Assembly (NCBI GenBank): GCA_003480425.1
Contig: QUJA01000003.1
Location: 1 to 64,000 of the forward strand
From: Firmicutes bacterium AM31-12AC
GTDB lineage: Bacteria; Bacillota; Clostridia; Lachnospirales; Lachnospiraceae
Direction: 5' to 3'
DNA: 64,000 nucleotides
The position numbers were made by a program, and so were the translations under genes. Under the pieces are notes generated by a model. The model was not told the DNA's origin. It saw only the letters and a list, made by a program, of their open reading frames with translations, and did no database searches. Positions 29,060 to 38,588 of the stretch are shown here, piece after piece; the first letter of the stretch is position 1, and every line of letters starts with the position of its first letter.

Positions 29060-30580
29060 CTAAATAGCAAGCCTCACATATGGACTTACAATTGTATTCC
29101 CCTGCGAATCAACTCCTCCTGTTCCACTAAAGAACCACAAGTACATCTGATCCACCTGATCTTCATCTATGACATAAATCAATGTATAATCCAGTTCTTC
29201 TCCTGCTGCAAGTGGGTGCCACAGAGCTTGTTTTAAACGCTGATTTCCATCTGTATAGCACATCTTATCAAAGTAAACCGGAAAACTGCTGCCATCTGAT
29301 GACATCCATTGTAATGAATAATTCTCGTTCACTGATACATAAGAATCATCCGCTTTTACTATTGTGCCATCCTCCATAGAAGCTAATGTTGTCAAATCCG
29401 GTGCGATAGGTACTCCATCTTCTTTGTTCCATTCACTTTGTGTATCTCCGCAATTTTTTGCTGTCATGCGAACGATTACATACTTCGAATTTACTTTTTC
29501 TATTCCTTCAATTTCACCATTTTCATTCAAGACACCTCTGTCATGTGATTTTAATGTTCCATCTTCATTCATCCATGGTGCCATTTCATTTTCATAGTCG
29601 ATAAAATTTTCTTTTGGATATTCAGCTAATGAAATGCTATCTGCCACCTCTACCGAATTTACAACAAAGCGAATATCTTCTACCTCGTTTTTTAACGCTT
29701 CATCTTCTAGCATTGGATCTGTTATTTCGTCACCAATCTCATAAATGCGTTCTGCTGCAATTTTCTTTAAACCAGCTTTTTCTTTTTCCAATTGCTCCTG
29801 CTCTGCCTTCGCTTCTTTGATTTCTTCCTCTGTTGCATATGGAACCACTTCGTCAAGCACTGTCACTTTTAAACCTTCGGCAACCTTCAATATCTCTTCA
29901 TATGGCAAATCACTTCTGCTCCATATCTGGATCGCATACCCTTCATTTTCATCATACAGATAAATATTTTTAACTGTATCATCACTATCAATATAAAAAT
30001 CTTCACTGACATATACATCGACCTGCTGTTCTCCAAGGTTCATAACCTTCTGCTGCTGGCTTCTTTTATAATTCATAAATTCTTCTGTCTGTCCCATTCG
30101 TTCGATATAATCCAGCTCTGATGCATTCATCGGAATAATACTAATTCCGCCATCTGTTTTATCATTATGCCATTTTCCATAATTCGCAGTATTTTCACCT
30201 CCACATTCATACCCTTCCGGCATATAAGTCGGCTCTACGGAAATTGCATGTGCTTCTTTTGTACGGTCTACCTGGAATGTATATTGAATCGAATCACCTT
30301 TCTCTGTTTTCAATACAGCCATATACTTATTGGCTGCAAATCCAGCAACACTAAGGCCTGCTGTTACTACAATCGCTGCCACTGCAATTTTCCAAGTATG
30401 ATATTTACTTGTGGATTTCTTATTATGATGAATCCCAAGACATTCATACGTATCCTTGATACGCTGATTTACGTATTCCGAAGTTTCTATATCTTCTGAT
30501 AAAATCTTTTTAATTTCCTGATCTGAATATTCTCTTTTCACACTATTTTCGTTTTTATTATTCATAAAATCCTTAGACAT
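29060..30580 (-). CDS. Membrane anti-sigma factor-like protein with DUF4367 domain
   Basis: A 506-residue protein with a cytoplasmic N-terminal segment (1-62), one membrane helix (about 64-83, IAVAAIVVTAGLSVAGFAA) and a large extracytoplasmic part. The first outer domain (about 100-245) resembles DUF4367 (PEGYE..., YAIQIWSRSDLPYEEILKVAEGL). A charged coiled stretch (250-285) leads to a second beta-rich domain (300-506). It starts 4 nt after the sigma gene stop, with AAGGAGATGAG upstream. It probably holds the ECF sigma at the membrane and releases it on an envelope signal. Its TAG stop lies in the end of element D1. Confidence 0.8.
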   Translation of the reverse strand: MSKDFMNNKNENSVKREYSDQEIKKILSEDIETSEYVNQRIKDTYECLGIHHNKKSTSKYHTWKIAVAAIVVTAGLSVAGFAANKYMAVLKTEKGDSIQYTFQVDRTKEAHAISVEPTYMPEGYECGGENTANYGKWHNDKTDGGISIIPMNASELDYIERMGQTEEFMNYKRSQQQKVMNLGEQQVDVYVSEDFYIDSDDTVKNIYLYDENEGYAIQIWSRSDLPYEEILKVAEGLKVTVLDEVVPYATEEEIKEAKAEQEQLEKEKAGLKKIAAERIYEIGDEITDPMLEDEALKNEVEDIRFVVNSVEVADSISLAEYPKENFIDYENEMAPWMNEDGTLKSHDRGVLNENGEIEGIEKVNSKYVIVRMTAKNCGDTQSEWNKEDGVPIAPDLTTLASMEDGTIVKADDSYVSVNENYSLQWMSSDGSSFPVYFDKMCYTDGNQRLKQALWHPLAAGEELDYTLIYVIDEDQVDQMYLWFFSGTGGVDSQGNTIVSPYVRLAI

Positions 30581-30584
30581 ACAC

Positions 30585-31100
30585 TCATCTCCTTCCTTGC
30601 GCCAGTTCCATTGTATACATTTTCTTAACTTCTTTTCTTCCTCTGGACAACCTTGTTTTTACTGTGTTTTCTTCCATCTCAAGTAGTTGTGCAATTTCCC
30701 TTACCTTAAATCCTTCGGCGTAATACAGAATTAAAACTGTCCGGTATTTTTCATCCAATTGATTCATCAATTCTTCGAATTCATATCTTGCTGTACTCAT
30801 TCCTGCGTCTCCCTGCTCTGAAATCACATCATATGAACATTCTCGTTTTCCTTTTCGTAAAATATCATTACACTTATTTATCAAAATCCGTATCAGCCAG
30901 GTTTTAAAATATTTTCTTTCTTTTAAACTCTCTATTTTTTCGTAGCATACAATAATGGTATCCTGTATTGCATCCGCAATATCTGCTTCGGAATCAAGAT
31001 AACTTCTTGCTACTTTATATAAATCTCCCTTTACCATTTCAATCAATTGCACAAATGCCTGATCATCTTTCTTTTGTGCCCGTTTCACAAGATATTCCAC
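30585..31100 (-). CDS. ECF-type RNA polymerase sigma factor
   Basis: A 171-residue sigma-70 family factor with region 2 (DLYKVARSYLDSEADIADAIQDTIIVCYEKI) and region 4 (YRTVLILYYAEGFKVREIAQLLEMEENTVKTRLSRGR). The GTG at 31100 is chosen because AAAGGAGGG lies six bases before it; the ATG at 31118 includes part of that site. It forms a two-gene operon with the membrane anti-sigma and has a matching ECF promoter upstream. Confidence 0.9.
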   Translation of the reverse strand: MEYLVKRAQKKDDQAFVQLIEMVKGDLYKVARSYLDSEADIADAIQDTIIVCYEKIESLKERKYFKTWLIRILINKCNDILRKGKRECSYDVISEQGDAGMSTARYEFEELMNQLDEKYRTVLILYYAEGFKVREIAQLLEMEENTVKTRLSRGRKEVKKMYTMELAQGRR

Positions 31101-31161
31101 ACTACTCCCTCCTTTCAATTATTTGTAAATTGAAAATCGATTTTCCTTTTTTCACTTATTA

Positions 31162-31188
31162 GACGTTTCAGTATCTTATTTCGTTTCA
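31162..31188 (-). promoter_or_regulatory. ECF-type autoregulatory promoter of the sigma operon
   Basis: TGAAAC (31183-31188), a 17-nt spacer and CGTC (31162-31165) on the reverse strand match the common ECF consensus. Autoregulation by the encoded sigma is inferred. Element D2 ends about 20 bp upstream of the -35. Confidence 0.65.
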
Positions 31189-31207
31189 TTATTTCTGCGG
31201 AATTTCT

Positions 31208-31894
31208 ATTTAATTCACTAAGTTGGATAAGCATCCCTTAGAAAAATATTTGATATGAATTTCTGTTCAGACTCCGTCAGCGGGAAATACATAAAGGTCA
31301 GAATTATTACTAAAAACAGAGCTTAGAAACCAGCAACTCGGGCTGTGCCCTCAAACAGCAAGTTTCTAAGCTCTAACGTAAAATTCTGGCCTTTTACTAT
31401 TTCCAATCGCTTCCTTTGTATTCGCAGAAATTCATATCAAATATTTTTTCTCAGTACGTTATCGCAAATCTAATGAATTAAAAAGCAGAGCTTTACTGAA
31501 CAGGCACTGGTATCTCATGTATCTACACATCTCGCTTATTCAATGTTGTAGATATCTTTGTGGTAATCGTTGTATCTGCAAGGCTTGATATTCGCTATTA
31601 CAGATGTTCTTTTCTTGACCAATGTATCTGCAACTTGCTTTTCTTTGAGCTTGCAGATACTTTTAAGCCTGCCTGTCATGTACAATTGCATCTGCATCTT
31701 GTCTTTTCTGGTATTTGAGGATACTTCCTTCACAAATTTTGCATCTTCAATCCCCAAAAATTCACTATCGCAAATATCGTCACTCAATATCCTTTAAGTT
31801 CACTCACTTCACGGACTGAGCCAATACATTACTTACCCAAGAATTCTTATATCAATTTTTTGTAAGAAACGTATTGCCATTTAGTGAACTAAAT
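31208..31894. mobile_element. Composite repeat element D2, relative of D1
   Basis: The ends are ATTTAATTCACTAA (31208-31221) and TTAGTGAACTAAAT (31881-31894), an inverted repeat with one mismatch and the same core as D1. Inside are a 207-bp palindrome (31242-31448), three 53-nt hairpin units (31513-31665) and about 200 bp shared with D1, ending AGAATTCTTATATC then AATTTTTTGTAAG. The right end touches the TAA stop of the glucosaminidase gene. A reverse-strand frame at 31536-31787 (83 codons) overlaps the shared part; I treat it as probably non-coding. Confidence 0.6.
31242..31448. repeat. 207-bp palindrome (D2)
   Basis: The outer 24-bp arms are perfect complements (31242-31265 with 31425-31448, beginning AAAAATATTTGATATG). 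Inner arms include AAAGGTCAGAATT with AATTCTGGCCTTT and GAGCTTAGAAAC with GTTTCTAAGCTC. Its sequence differs from the D1 palindrome although the size is nearly the same. Confidence 0.85.
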
Positions 31895-32679
31895 TACATC
31901 TTCCCAATCATACTCACAATTGAATATCCATACTTCTCCGCAGTTGCCCATCCGGTTCCTGCCGGATTTTCTTTTTGCCCCAGCCATTCTACATATGGAG
32001 CACATCCTTTTAAAACATATTCATACCTCTCATCCACACATTCCTGATTCAATGGTTCTGTCGTAGCATATGCTTTCAGATGCTGAACCTGTGCACGGAT
32101 TCCAGTTCTCACATCGGGATAGGAATTTCCTGGAACGCCGCCTCCGGTTGTTCCTAGTCCTGCAAAATTAAACTGATTCACAGAAACATCTCCGCCAAAC
32201 TGAAGCCATCCTGTTTCTTTCATTGTCTGCACAAATGCAACCTCCGGGCGAACCCCTTCGGCAACCGCTTCTTCACAATACATCGTTGCAAATGTCTCGA
32301 TAGAATCAGCACCGCCTTTTTTCAATTCTTCTGTTGGATATGCTACACCGGCCGATTTAAAATAAGAAACAAGTTGTTCGACTGTGACCGGACTTTCTCC
32401 CATAATTGGATATTGTCCATTTGCGGTAGTTTCCTGAACAGAATCATTTTCGTTTTTTTCTTCTGATTTTTTCGTTTTTGATTCTTGTTTTTCCTTAGCA
32501 TTCTGATTTTCAACTTCTACCTTATGTATCATCTCTGCTTCTTTTGCAATAACGACAGATTGATGTCTTTTCCATCCTCCGATTCCTGCCATTGTGATAA
32601 TCAATATGACTGCAAGTCCGATTTCCAGATATCCGGGTGTCTTTAATTTATTCCACTCTAAATGCATATCCAACCTCAT
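31894..32679 (-). CDS. Membrane-anchored glucosaminidase domain protein
   Basis: A 261-residue peptidoglycan hydrolase. A single N-terminal membrane anchor (about 16-32) is followed by a Lys/Glu-rich linker (45-80) and a C-terminal endo-beta-N-acetylglucosaminidase domain (about 110-261) with the likely catalytic Glu in QTMKETGWLQFGGDV and the conserved NFAGLGTTGGG. It would cut the wall outside the membrane. It appears to be a single-gene unit. Substrate specificity is assumed from the family. Confidence 0.85.
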   Translation of the reverse strand: MRLDMHLEWNKLKTPGYLEIGLAVILIITMAGIGGWKRHQSVVIAKEAEMIHKVEVENQNAKEKQESKTKKSEEKNENDSVQETTANGQYPIMGESPVTVEQLVSYFKSAGVAYPTEELKKGGADSIETFATMYCEEAVAEGVRPEVAFVQTMKETGWLQFGGDVSVNQFNFAGLGTTGGGVPGNSYPDVRTGIRAQVQHLKAYATTEPLNQECVDERYEYVLKGCAPYVEWLGQKENPAGTGWATAEKYGYSIVSMIGKM

Positions 32680-32762
32680 CTCAATTCTTTGGAACTTACT
32701 TTTCTATTTCACACTATGATAGTTTACCATAAGTTATTACTTTTTGACAGACAAAGCAACCG

Positions 32763-32806
32763 CAAAAAGGCAGCGCCAAAGTATTTTCTACTCTGACTCT
32801 GCCTTT
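32763..32806 (-). terminator. Intrinsic terminator of the fuc operon
   Basis: On the reverse strand AAAGGCAG and CTGCCTTTTT pair around a 25-nt loop. It lies 70 nt past the fucU stop. Confidence 0.75.
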
Positions 32807-32877
32807 CGAATCTTTTTTGGATTCTATATTTTTAGGAGAAAAAAATATTAATTACTTTTTCAACAACTCGTAACTGA

Positions 32878-33324
32878 TTACTCAGTTACAACACCTTTCT
32901 GAAGCATTACATTTGCATAAACTGCTGACTCACCTGTTGCAATGATTGCATAAGCTGTTTTAGCTTCATCATAAAATGCAAATCTCTCGATATTGCCAAC
33001 TGCTGCTTCGCCTCTTTCATCGTGTTTCTTCACGATTGCTTTGTACTCGTCCCAGATTGGTGTGTCGATTTTGCCGATATCACATGGCATAAGTTCCATC
33101 AAATTAACTGGTTTCTCTACATATGCATCCAATGGCATAACTGTAAGAATTGCATCCAAAATTTCTGGTACGCCATGTCCGTCACAACGGATTACGATAG
33201 CATCTTTTCCCATTGATTCACATGGAAAGTTTCCGTCTGCAATAACAATACGATCACTATGTCCCATCTCGCATAATACTTTTAATAATTCTGGTGATAA
33301 AATTTTAGGAATTCCTTTTAACAT
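32878..33324 (-). CDS. fucU: L-fucose mutarotase
   Basis: A 148-residue RbsD/FucU family protein that interconverts alpha- and beta-L-fucose so that FucI receives its anomer. The start at 33324 (MLKGIPKILSPELLKVLCEMGHSD) follows GGAGGATGAGAAG; an upstream ATG at 33339 is the site itself. The conserved His in GHSDRIVIADGNFP lies at about residue 22. It is the last gene of fucK-fucI-fucU. Confidence 0.92.
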   Translation of the reverse strand: MLKGIPKILSPELLKVLCEMGHSDRIVIADGNFPCESMGKDAIVIRCDGHGVPEILDAILTVMPLDAYVEKPVNLMELMPCDIGKIDTPIWDEYKAIVKKHDERGEAAVGNIERFAFYDEAKTAYAIIATGESAVYANVMLQKGVVTE

Positions 33325-33448
33325 CTTCTCATCCTCCATGAAACTTTTTTATTTTTCTAAAAAGGACGCATACCATTTCGGCATGCGCCCTATATTTTAT
33401 AAGGGATTAATTATTTTTCGATTGCATGCAATCAGTGTTATTTGTTAA

Positions 33449-35245
33449 TTATTTTTTGAACTGTGGTCCAAAGTTAGCACATGCTCTGTAGTCTGCACCT
33501 TCTTTATCCATTCCAAATGCATTCCAAGCTGCTGGTCTGAAGATCTTCTCTTCTGGTACGTTGTGCATGCAAACTGGAATTCTCAGCATAGAAGCCATTG
33601 TAATCAAATCTGCTCCGATATGTCCGTAGCTGATTGCACCGTGGTTAGCTCCCCAGTTGTTCATTACATCGTAAGCTGTCTTGAATGCACCTTCTCCAGT
33701 TGTTCTTGGAGCGAACCATGTACATGGCCATGTGTAGTCTGTTCTCTTCCAAAGTTTATCAGAAACTTCTGCCGGAAGTCCTACTGTCCATCCTTCTGCA
33801 ATCTGAAGAACTGGTCCAAGTCCTTTTACAATGTTCAGACGGATCATTGTTGCAGGCATCTCTACTTTTGTTTCAAATCTTGAAGAGAATCCACCTCCAC
33901 GGAAGTATCCAAGGTCTGCATAGTTCCATGTAGTAGCTTTCATGATTGCATCCTGATCTTCTTCTGTTACTTCATACCAAGGTTTCATAACTCCGTTGCC
34001 GTTCTCATCTTTTGCTTCACCACAAGCATCCAGACAAGCTGCTCCAGAGTTGATCAAGTGGATAAATCCGCCTGCTTCTTTAGCAACACCTTCCAAATCA
34101 TATCCTGTAGCTTTCTTAACAGCCTCTGGGCTCCAGTATGTACGAACATCAGCGAAGATCTGTGCACGGTTTGTTAACAGTTTCATGAACAACATACTTG
34201 TTGCGTTCAATGTATCATTCTCTGTTCCGAGAACGTATGGCTCTCTTGCTCCATTCCAGTCAAATGATGTATTCAAGAGTGCTTCTGGATAGTCACAGTT
34301 TGGATAGAAGTCTGTCCACTGTCTCTGTCCCTGGAATCCTGCAACGATTGCATTGTGTCCAACCATCTCTTCTTCGCATCCTGCTGGAAGTTTATCGTTA
34401 CCATTCATTAAGTCTTTGATGATGCACATCATCTTAACTACGAATTCCCACTCAGAATCTTTCTGATCACGAGTTTTCTGAAGTTCTTCTGGGTTCTTAT
34501 CGAATCCTTCGATACATTTTTCTTTTGTCCATGCAAGTGCTTTCTGGTATTCTTCTTCATCATAGATACCTTCTGTCATACGACGGATGATTTCTACTTC
34601 GTCTACAGATTCTACACGCATTCCAAGATAATCTTCGAAGAAGTCTGTGTTGATGATAGAACCACCAATACCCATTGTTACAGAACCGATCTGTAAGTAA
34701 GATTTTCCTCTCATTGTTGCACAAGCAACTGCAGCACGTCCGAATCTTAACAGCTTCTCTTCTACGTCAGCTGGGATAGATGTGTCATCTGCTTCCTGAA
34801 CATCATGTCCATAAATACCAAATGCCGGAAGTCCTTTCTGTGCATGTGTAGCAAGTACTGATGCAAGATATACAGCTCCTGGTCTTTCTGTTCCGTTGAA
34901 TCCCCAAACAGCTTTGATTGTGTTAGGATCCATGTCCATTGTCTCAGCTCCGTAGCACCAGCAAGGTGTAACTGTAAGAGTAATATCTACACCTTCTTTT
35001 CTAAATTTGTCTGCGCAAGCTGCTGACTCTGCAACACGTCCGATTGTTGTATCAGCGATAACAACTTTAACTGGCTCTCCATTTGAATATCTGATGTTCT
35101 CCTCAAATAATTTTGCAGCGGATTTTGCCATGTTCATTGTCTGGTCTTCCAATGACTCACGAACTTTAAGAACTCCTCTTCTTCCGTCGATTGTAGGTCT
35201 GATTCCAATTACAGGATAGTCCCCAATAAGTCTTGATTTTGCCAT
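33449..35245 (-). CDS. fucI: L-fucose isomerase
   Basis: A 598-residue enzyme converting L-fucose to L-fuculose in the cytosol; it uses Mn2+. The opening [30 protein letters not shown] and the [15 protein letters not shown] stretch match FucI. Metal-binding residues are expected in the conserved [10 protein letters not shown] and GHIGADL regions. Length is normal. It lies 18 nt after fucK and 125 nt before fucU. Confidence 0.96.
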   Translation of the reverse strand: MAKSRLIGDYPVIGIRPTIDGRRGVLKVRESLEDQTMNMAKSAAKLFEENIRYSNGEPVKVVIADTTIGRVAESAACADKFRKEGVDITLTVTPCWCYGAETMDMDPNTIKAVWGFNGTERPGAVYLASVLATHAQKGLPAFGIYGHDVQEADDTSIPADVEEKLLRFGRAAVACATMRGKSYLQIGSVTMGIGGSIINTDFFEDYLGMRVESVDEVEIIRRMTEGIYDEEEYQKALAWTKEKCIEGFDKNPEELQKTRDQKDSEWEFVVKMMCIIKDLMNGNDKLPAGCEEEMVGHNAIVAGFQGQRQWTDFYPNCDYPEALLNTSFDWNGAREPYVLGTENDTLNATSMLFMKLLTNRAQIFADVRTYWSPEAVKKATGYDLEGVAKEAGGFIHLINSGAACLDACGEAKDENGNGVMKPWYEVTEEDQDAIMKATTWNYADLGYFRGGGFSSRFETKVEMPATMIRLNIVKGLGPVLQIAEGWTVGLPAEVSDKLWKRTDYTWPCTWFAPRTTGEGAFKTAYDVMNNWGANHGAISYGHIGADLITMASMLRIPVCMHNVPEEKIFRPAAWNAFGMDKEGADYRACANFGPQFKK

Positions 35246-35263
35246 GATACATTTCCTCCTTGA

Positions 35264-36739
35264 TTAATGAATAAATGTTTTAAATTTCTCATATGCAGCA
35301 TCCCACTTCTCTGTATCCTGTGGAAGATACTCATATGTAGTTTCTGAATCTGCGATGATCTGTCTTGCTTCTTTTACATCTTTGATTTCTCCAAGAGCCA
35401 TCAACTGTACAGCAATATTTCCAAGTGCTGTTGCTTCGACAGGTCCTGCGATAACTTTACGACCGTTTGCTCCTGCTGTCATCTGACAAAGAAGTTTACT
35501 CTGGATTCCTCCACCGATCATATTGATTACAGGATAATGTTTACCTGTACATGCTTCAATCTGTTCCAGTGCATAACGATATTTTAATGCTAAACTCTGG
35601 TTGATACAGCACATAATCTCTCCGATTGTCTCCGGCACTTTCTGTCCTGTTTTACGGCAGAATTCACGGATACGCTCCGGAATATTACCTGCAGCAACGA
35701 ATTCTGGTGAATCCGGATCGATAAAGCTCTGGAATGGCTCTGCTTTTACTGCCATCTGTTCCAATTCGCCGAACGAATATTCCTGACCTTCACGAATCCA
35801 TTGTCTACGGCTTTCCTGTGCAAGCCAAAGTCCAATGATATTTTTCAACAATGTTGTTGTATTACCATAACCACCTTCATTACTTACATTACACTCCAGT
35901 GATTTTTCTCCAATAACCGGTCCTTGTAACTCTGTTCCGAACAGGCTCCATGTTCCACAACTAATGAAAATAAAATCTTCATTCTGTGTTGGTACAGATA
36001 CCACTGCACTCTGTGTGTCATGTCCTGTGATTGCAATTACTTTTGCCGGGTCTACGCCAAGCTCTTCACAAATTGCAGGCTGCAATGTACCGATTACAGT
36101 TCCACTTGGAACGATCTCCGGTAAAATATGTTTTGGAATCTGAAGTGCCTCCAGAATCTCTTCTGACCATTCTTTCTTCTTTGCATCCAAAAGCTGTGTT
36201 GTAGCAGCCATTGTATACTCTGCTTTCTTCTCTCCTGTAAGGAAATAGTTGAATAAATCAGGAGTTAATAACATCTTGTCTGCTTTTTCCAATAACCATG
36301 GTCTTTTCTTAACCAATGAATATAATTGGAAAATTGTGTTGAAATTTTCAAACTGTAATCCAGTTAACTCGTACACTCTTTCTTTTGGAATTGCTTTGAA
36401 CACTTCTTCCTGCATGCCAAGTGTACGATCATCTCTGTAGTGAACCGCACTTTCTAACAATGCTCCATGTTCATCCAAAAGTCCGAAGTCAACTCCCCAT
36501 GTATCAATTCCGATACTTTCGAAGCCACCCTCCTGTTTTGCTTTTACAATTCCCTGTTTAATTTCAAAAAAATGTCTCAGTGTGTCCCAATACATTGTTC
36601 CGTTGATTATAACCGGATCATTTGAAAAGCGATATACTTCTTTCATCTGAATCTTTCCGTCTTCCAGACTTCCGAGAATTGCTCTTCCGCTTCCGCCACC
36701 AAAATCAAATGCCAGAACTTGTTTTTTGTTGTTGCTCAC
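35264..36739 (-). CDS. fucK: L-fuculokinase of the RhaB (rhamnulokinase) type
   Basis: A 491-residue FGGY-family kinase. The N-terminal AFDFGGGSGRAILGSL phosphate loop, GIDTWGVDFGLLD and the C-terminal GGGIQSKLLCQMTA ATP site are clear. By sequence it resembles rhamnulokinases rather than classic E. coli FucK, but its place before fucI and fucU indicates phosphorylation of L-fuculose. It may accept rhamnulose too. It is first in the operon and divergent from an AraC regulator. Confidence 0.88.
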   Translation of the reverse strand: MSNNKKQVLAFDFGGGSGRAILGSLEDGKIQMKEVYRFSNDPVIINGTMYWDTLRHFFEIKQGIVKAKQEGGFESIGIDTWGVDFGLLDEHGALLESAVHYRDDRTLGMQEEVFKAIPKERVYELTGLQFENFNTIFQLYSLVKKRPWLLEKADKMLLTPDLFNYFLTGEKKAEYTMAATTQLLDAKKKEWSEEILEALQIPKHILPEIVPSGTVIGTLQPAICEELGVDPAKVIAITGHDTQSAVVSVPTQNEDFIFISCGTWSLFGTELQGPVIGEKSLECNVSNEGGYGNTTTLLKNIIGLWLAQESRRQWIREGQEYSFGELEQMAVKAEPFQSFIDPDSPEFVAAGNIPERIREFCRKTGQKVPETIGEIMCCINQSLALKYRYALEQIEACTGKHYPVINMIGGGIQSKLLCQMTAGANGRKVIAGPVEATALGNIAVQLMALGEIKDVKEARQIIADSETTYEYLPQDTEKWDAAYEKFKTFIH

Positions 36740-36987
36740 TGATGAACCTCCTTTCTCACTTCCATCCCATCATATATTGACAGTTATGAAGCAGTTCATA
36801 ATGGAGTAAATACGCACTTCTCTTCACTCCCTTGATCTCATGTAATCATTTTACCATTGTTTTCTACAATTTACTTGTGTTATACTGGTAAAAAATATAA
36901 CAATATTCACATTTGTTATTTTGTTTTGAAAATCAACCAATCTTATTTATAATAATCTATACAAATGAAAAGGAGTACAAAAATACT

Positions 36988-37833
36988 ATGCAATATATAA
37001 ACTATCGTGAAAGCCGACAACGAGGAACTGTTGATTTTCCATTGGAATACCATCATGTTTCTCCCTCTCATCCGCAATATGAGATGGCTCTGCACTGGCA
37101 TGTAGAATTTGAATTAATCCGTGTTTTAAAAGGTGTTTTACAGATAACAATTGATGAACGGACTTTCCATGTCTCAGCCGGTTCATTTATATTTATTCCA
37201 GCCGGTTCTCTTCATTCCGGCACCCCGCTTGGCTGTGAATATGATTGTCTGGTATTTGACATGAATGTCTTAATGAATAAGAATGATGACTGTTGTAAAT
37301 TCGTGCGTAAAATTACCGACCGAGAAGTCTCTTTTAATTATGTTTACACCGGAACTTACAATGATATCCACCAGATCGTATGGCATATGTTTGATTCAAT
37401 TTCCTCTAAAAAACCTGGTTATCAGCTCATTGTACTTGGTTCCTTATACCAACTGATCGGAACTATTTTTTCTGAAAATTATTATAATCCAACTCCTGAC
37501 AAACCACCTCGTGATCATCGAAGGATTGTCCAGCTTAAGCAGGCTTTGGAATTTATCGAATCTTCCTATAACAAACCGATCAGTTTACAGGAAATGGCAG
37601 ATTCTGTGCAGATGTCTCCGAAATATTTTTGCCGCTTTTTTCAGGAGATGACACATCGTTCACCTGTCGATTATTTGAACTATTACCGTATTGAGCGTGC
37701 CTGCTATCAGCTACTTACGACAAATGATACGATTACAGAAGTGGCTTATAATGCCGGTTTTAATGATTTGAGTTATTTTATAAAAACATTTAAAAAATAC
37801 AAAGGAACAACTCCAAAGCAATATTTGAAATAA
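36988..37833 (+). CDS. AraC family regulator of the fucose operon
   Basis: A 281-residue regulator with an N-terminal cupin sugar-sensing domain (ALHWHVEFELIRVLKG) and a C-terminal double helix-turn-helix (about 185-281, SPKYFCRFFQEMTHRSP). The ATG at 36988 is preceded by AAGGAG; a longer frame from 36913 begins in the promoter region. A likely promoter TTGTTT-N18-TATACT lies at about 36858-36887. Divergent from fucK by about 250 bp, it probably activates fucKIU in response to fucose. Confidence 0.88.
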   Translation: MQYINYRESRQRGTVDFPLEYHHVSPSHPQYEMALHWHVEFELIRVLKGVLQITIDERTFHVSAGSFIFIPAGSLHSGTPLGCEYDCLVFDMNVLMNKNDDCCKFVRKITDREVSFNYVYTGTYNDIHQIVWHMFDSISSKKPGYQLIVLGSLYQLIGTIFSENYYNPTPDKPPRDHRRIVQLKQALEFIESSYNKPISLQEMADSVQMSPKYFCRFFQEMTHRSPVDYLNYYRIERACYQLLTTNDTITEVAYNAGFNDLSYFIKTFKKYKGTTPKQYLK

Positions 37834-37873
37834 TACTTTTTCTTCTATTTTTAATATTCACTCTCCTATTTAA

Positions 37874-37936
37874 GAAAGAACAAAAAAGAGATGCTTATGA
37901 AACAAAATTCACATGCATCTCTTTTTCGTTCTTATT
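37874..37936. terminator. Bidirectional terminator between convergent genes
   Basis: An AAGAACAAAAAAGAGATGC arm pairs with GCATCTCTTTTTCGTTCTT, giving T-runs on both strands between the AraC gene and the 146-aa gene. Confidence 0.75.
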
Positions 37937-37966
37937 TGTATTCATCCTCTTTTTTATGTTTTCGCA

Positions 37967-38407
37967 TTAAAAAATACCAAATATTTTTTCACGGAATGAA
38001 TCATATAACGAATCATAGTCTGTATAACCGATATCACTATTAGCAAAACTGCTTTTCCATACCTCACATACACCATCCGCAATTGTCTTAGCATATTCGC
38101 TTCCGCTGCTAAGAATTGTTGGAAAGACATAGTATATCATAAAGAAATTGAGATCAGACTGGGTACGCGCTCCAATCTTCCCCTTCTTATTTACAAATGT
38201 CTTCTTTACTGCTGATGCAAGACATTCTCCGATTTCTTTTGCCGCTGCTTCTTTGTCTTTAGCACCTTCTACATATGTTGTCATCTCTTCAAAATAATGG
38301 CCATGGTTTTGAATAAAGTTTTCTGTATATTCCTTATAAGTTTTCTTTTTCAAATGAGCCATCATTTTATCTCTGTCTTCGAAAATTATTTCTATCCCTT
38401 GAAGCAT
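37967..38407 (-). CDS. Conserved hypothetical protein, 146 aa
   Basis: A soluble, mostly helical protein with no signal peptide. AGGAGGATGATTAG sets the start. I do not recognise the family. It has its own terminator downstream and stands alone between the fucose regulator and the ABC transporter, so context says little. Confidence 0.7.
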   Translation of the reverse strand: MLQGIEIIFEDRDKMMAHLKKKTYKEYTENFIQNHGHYFEEMTTYVEGAKDKEAAAKEIGECLASAVKKTFVNKKGKIGARTQSDLNFFMIYYVFPTILSSGSEYAKTIADGVCEVWKSSFANSDIGYTDYDSLYDSFREKIFGIF

Positions 38408-38525
38408 CTAATCATCCTCCTATGTCTTTCATGTTCTTCCGACTTAGATCTTTTCCTGCCAAAATCTACTATTATTATACCGAGATGATATCTTTATAGC
38501 AAGGAAAAGATATTTCCATTAAATA

Positions 38526-38554
38526 GAAAAACCGAGGTTTTATCCCCGGTTTTC
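38526..38554 (-). terminator. Terminator of the sugar ABC transporter operon
   Basis: On the reverse strand AAAACCG and CGGTTTT pair around GGGATAAAACCT, with a T-tail. It lies 35 nt after the binding-protein stop. Confidence 0.8.
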
Positions 38555-38588
38555 CTTATTTTATGCTTTTCAGATTGTTATTCTGAAA

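Larger units (their letters stand above)
28223..29070. mobile_element. Composite repeat element D1 with 16-bp perfect terminal inverted repeats
   Basis: The ends are TTGCTATTTAGTTCAC (28223-28238) and its exact complement GTGAACTAAATAGCAA (29055-29070). Inside, in order, are a family B palindrome, an array of 53-nt hairpin units (28390-28600), a segment shared with element D2 (28555-28820) and a 211-bp imperfect palindrome (28822-29032). No transposase is present. The right end supplies the TAG stop codon of the anti-sigma gene. Non-autonomous (MITE-like) origin is inference. Short open frames inside (for example 28576-28836) have no recognised product. Confidence 0.65.
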
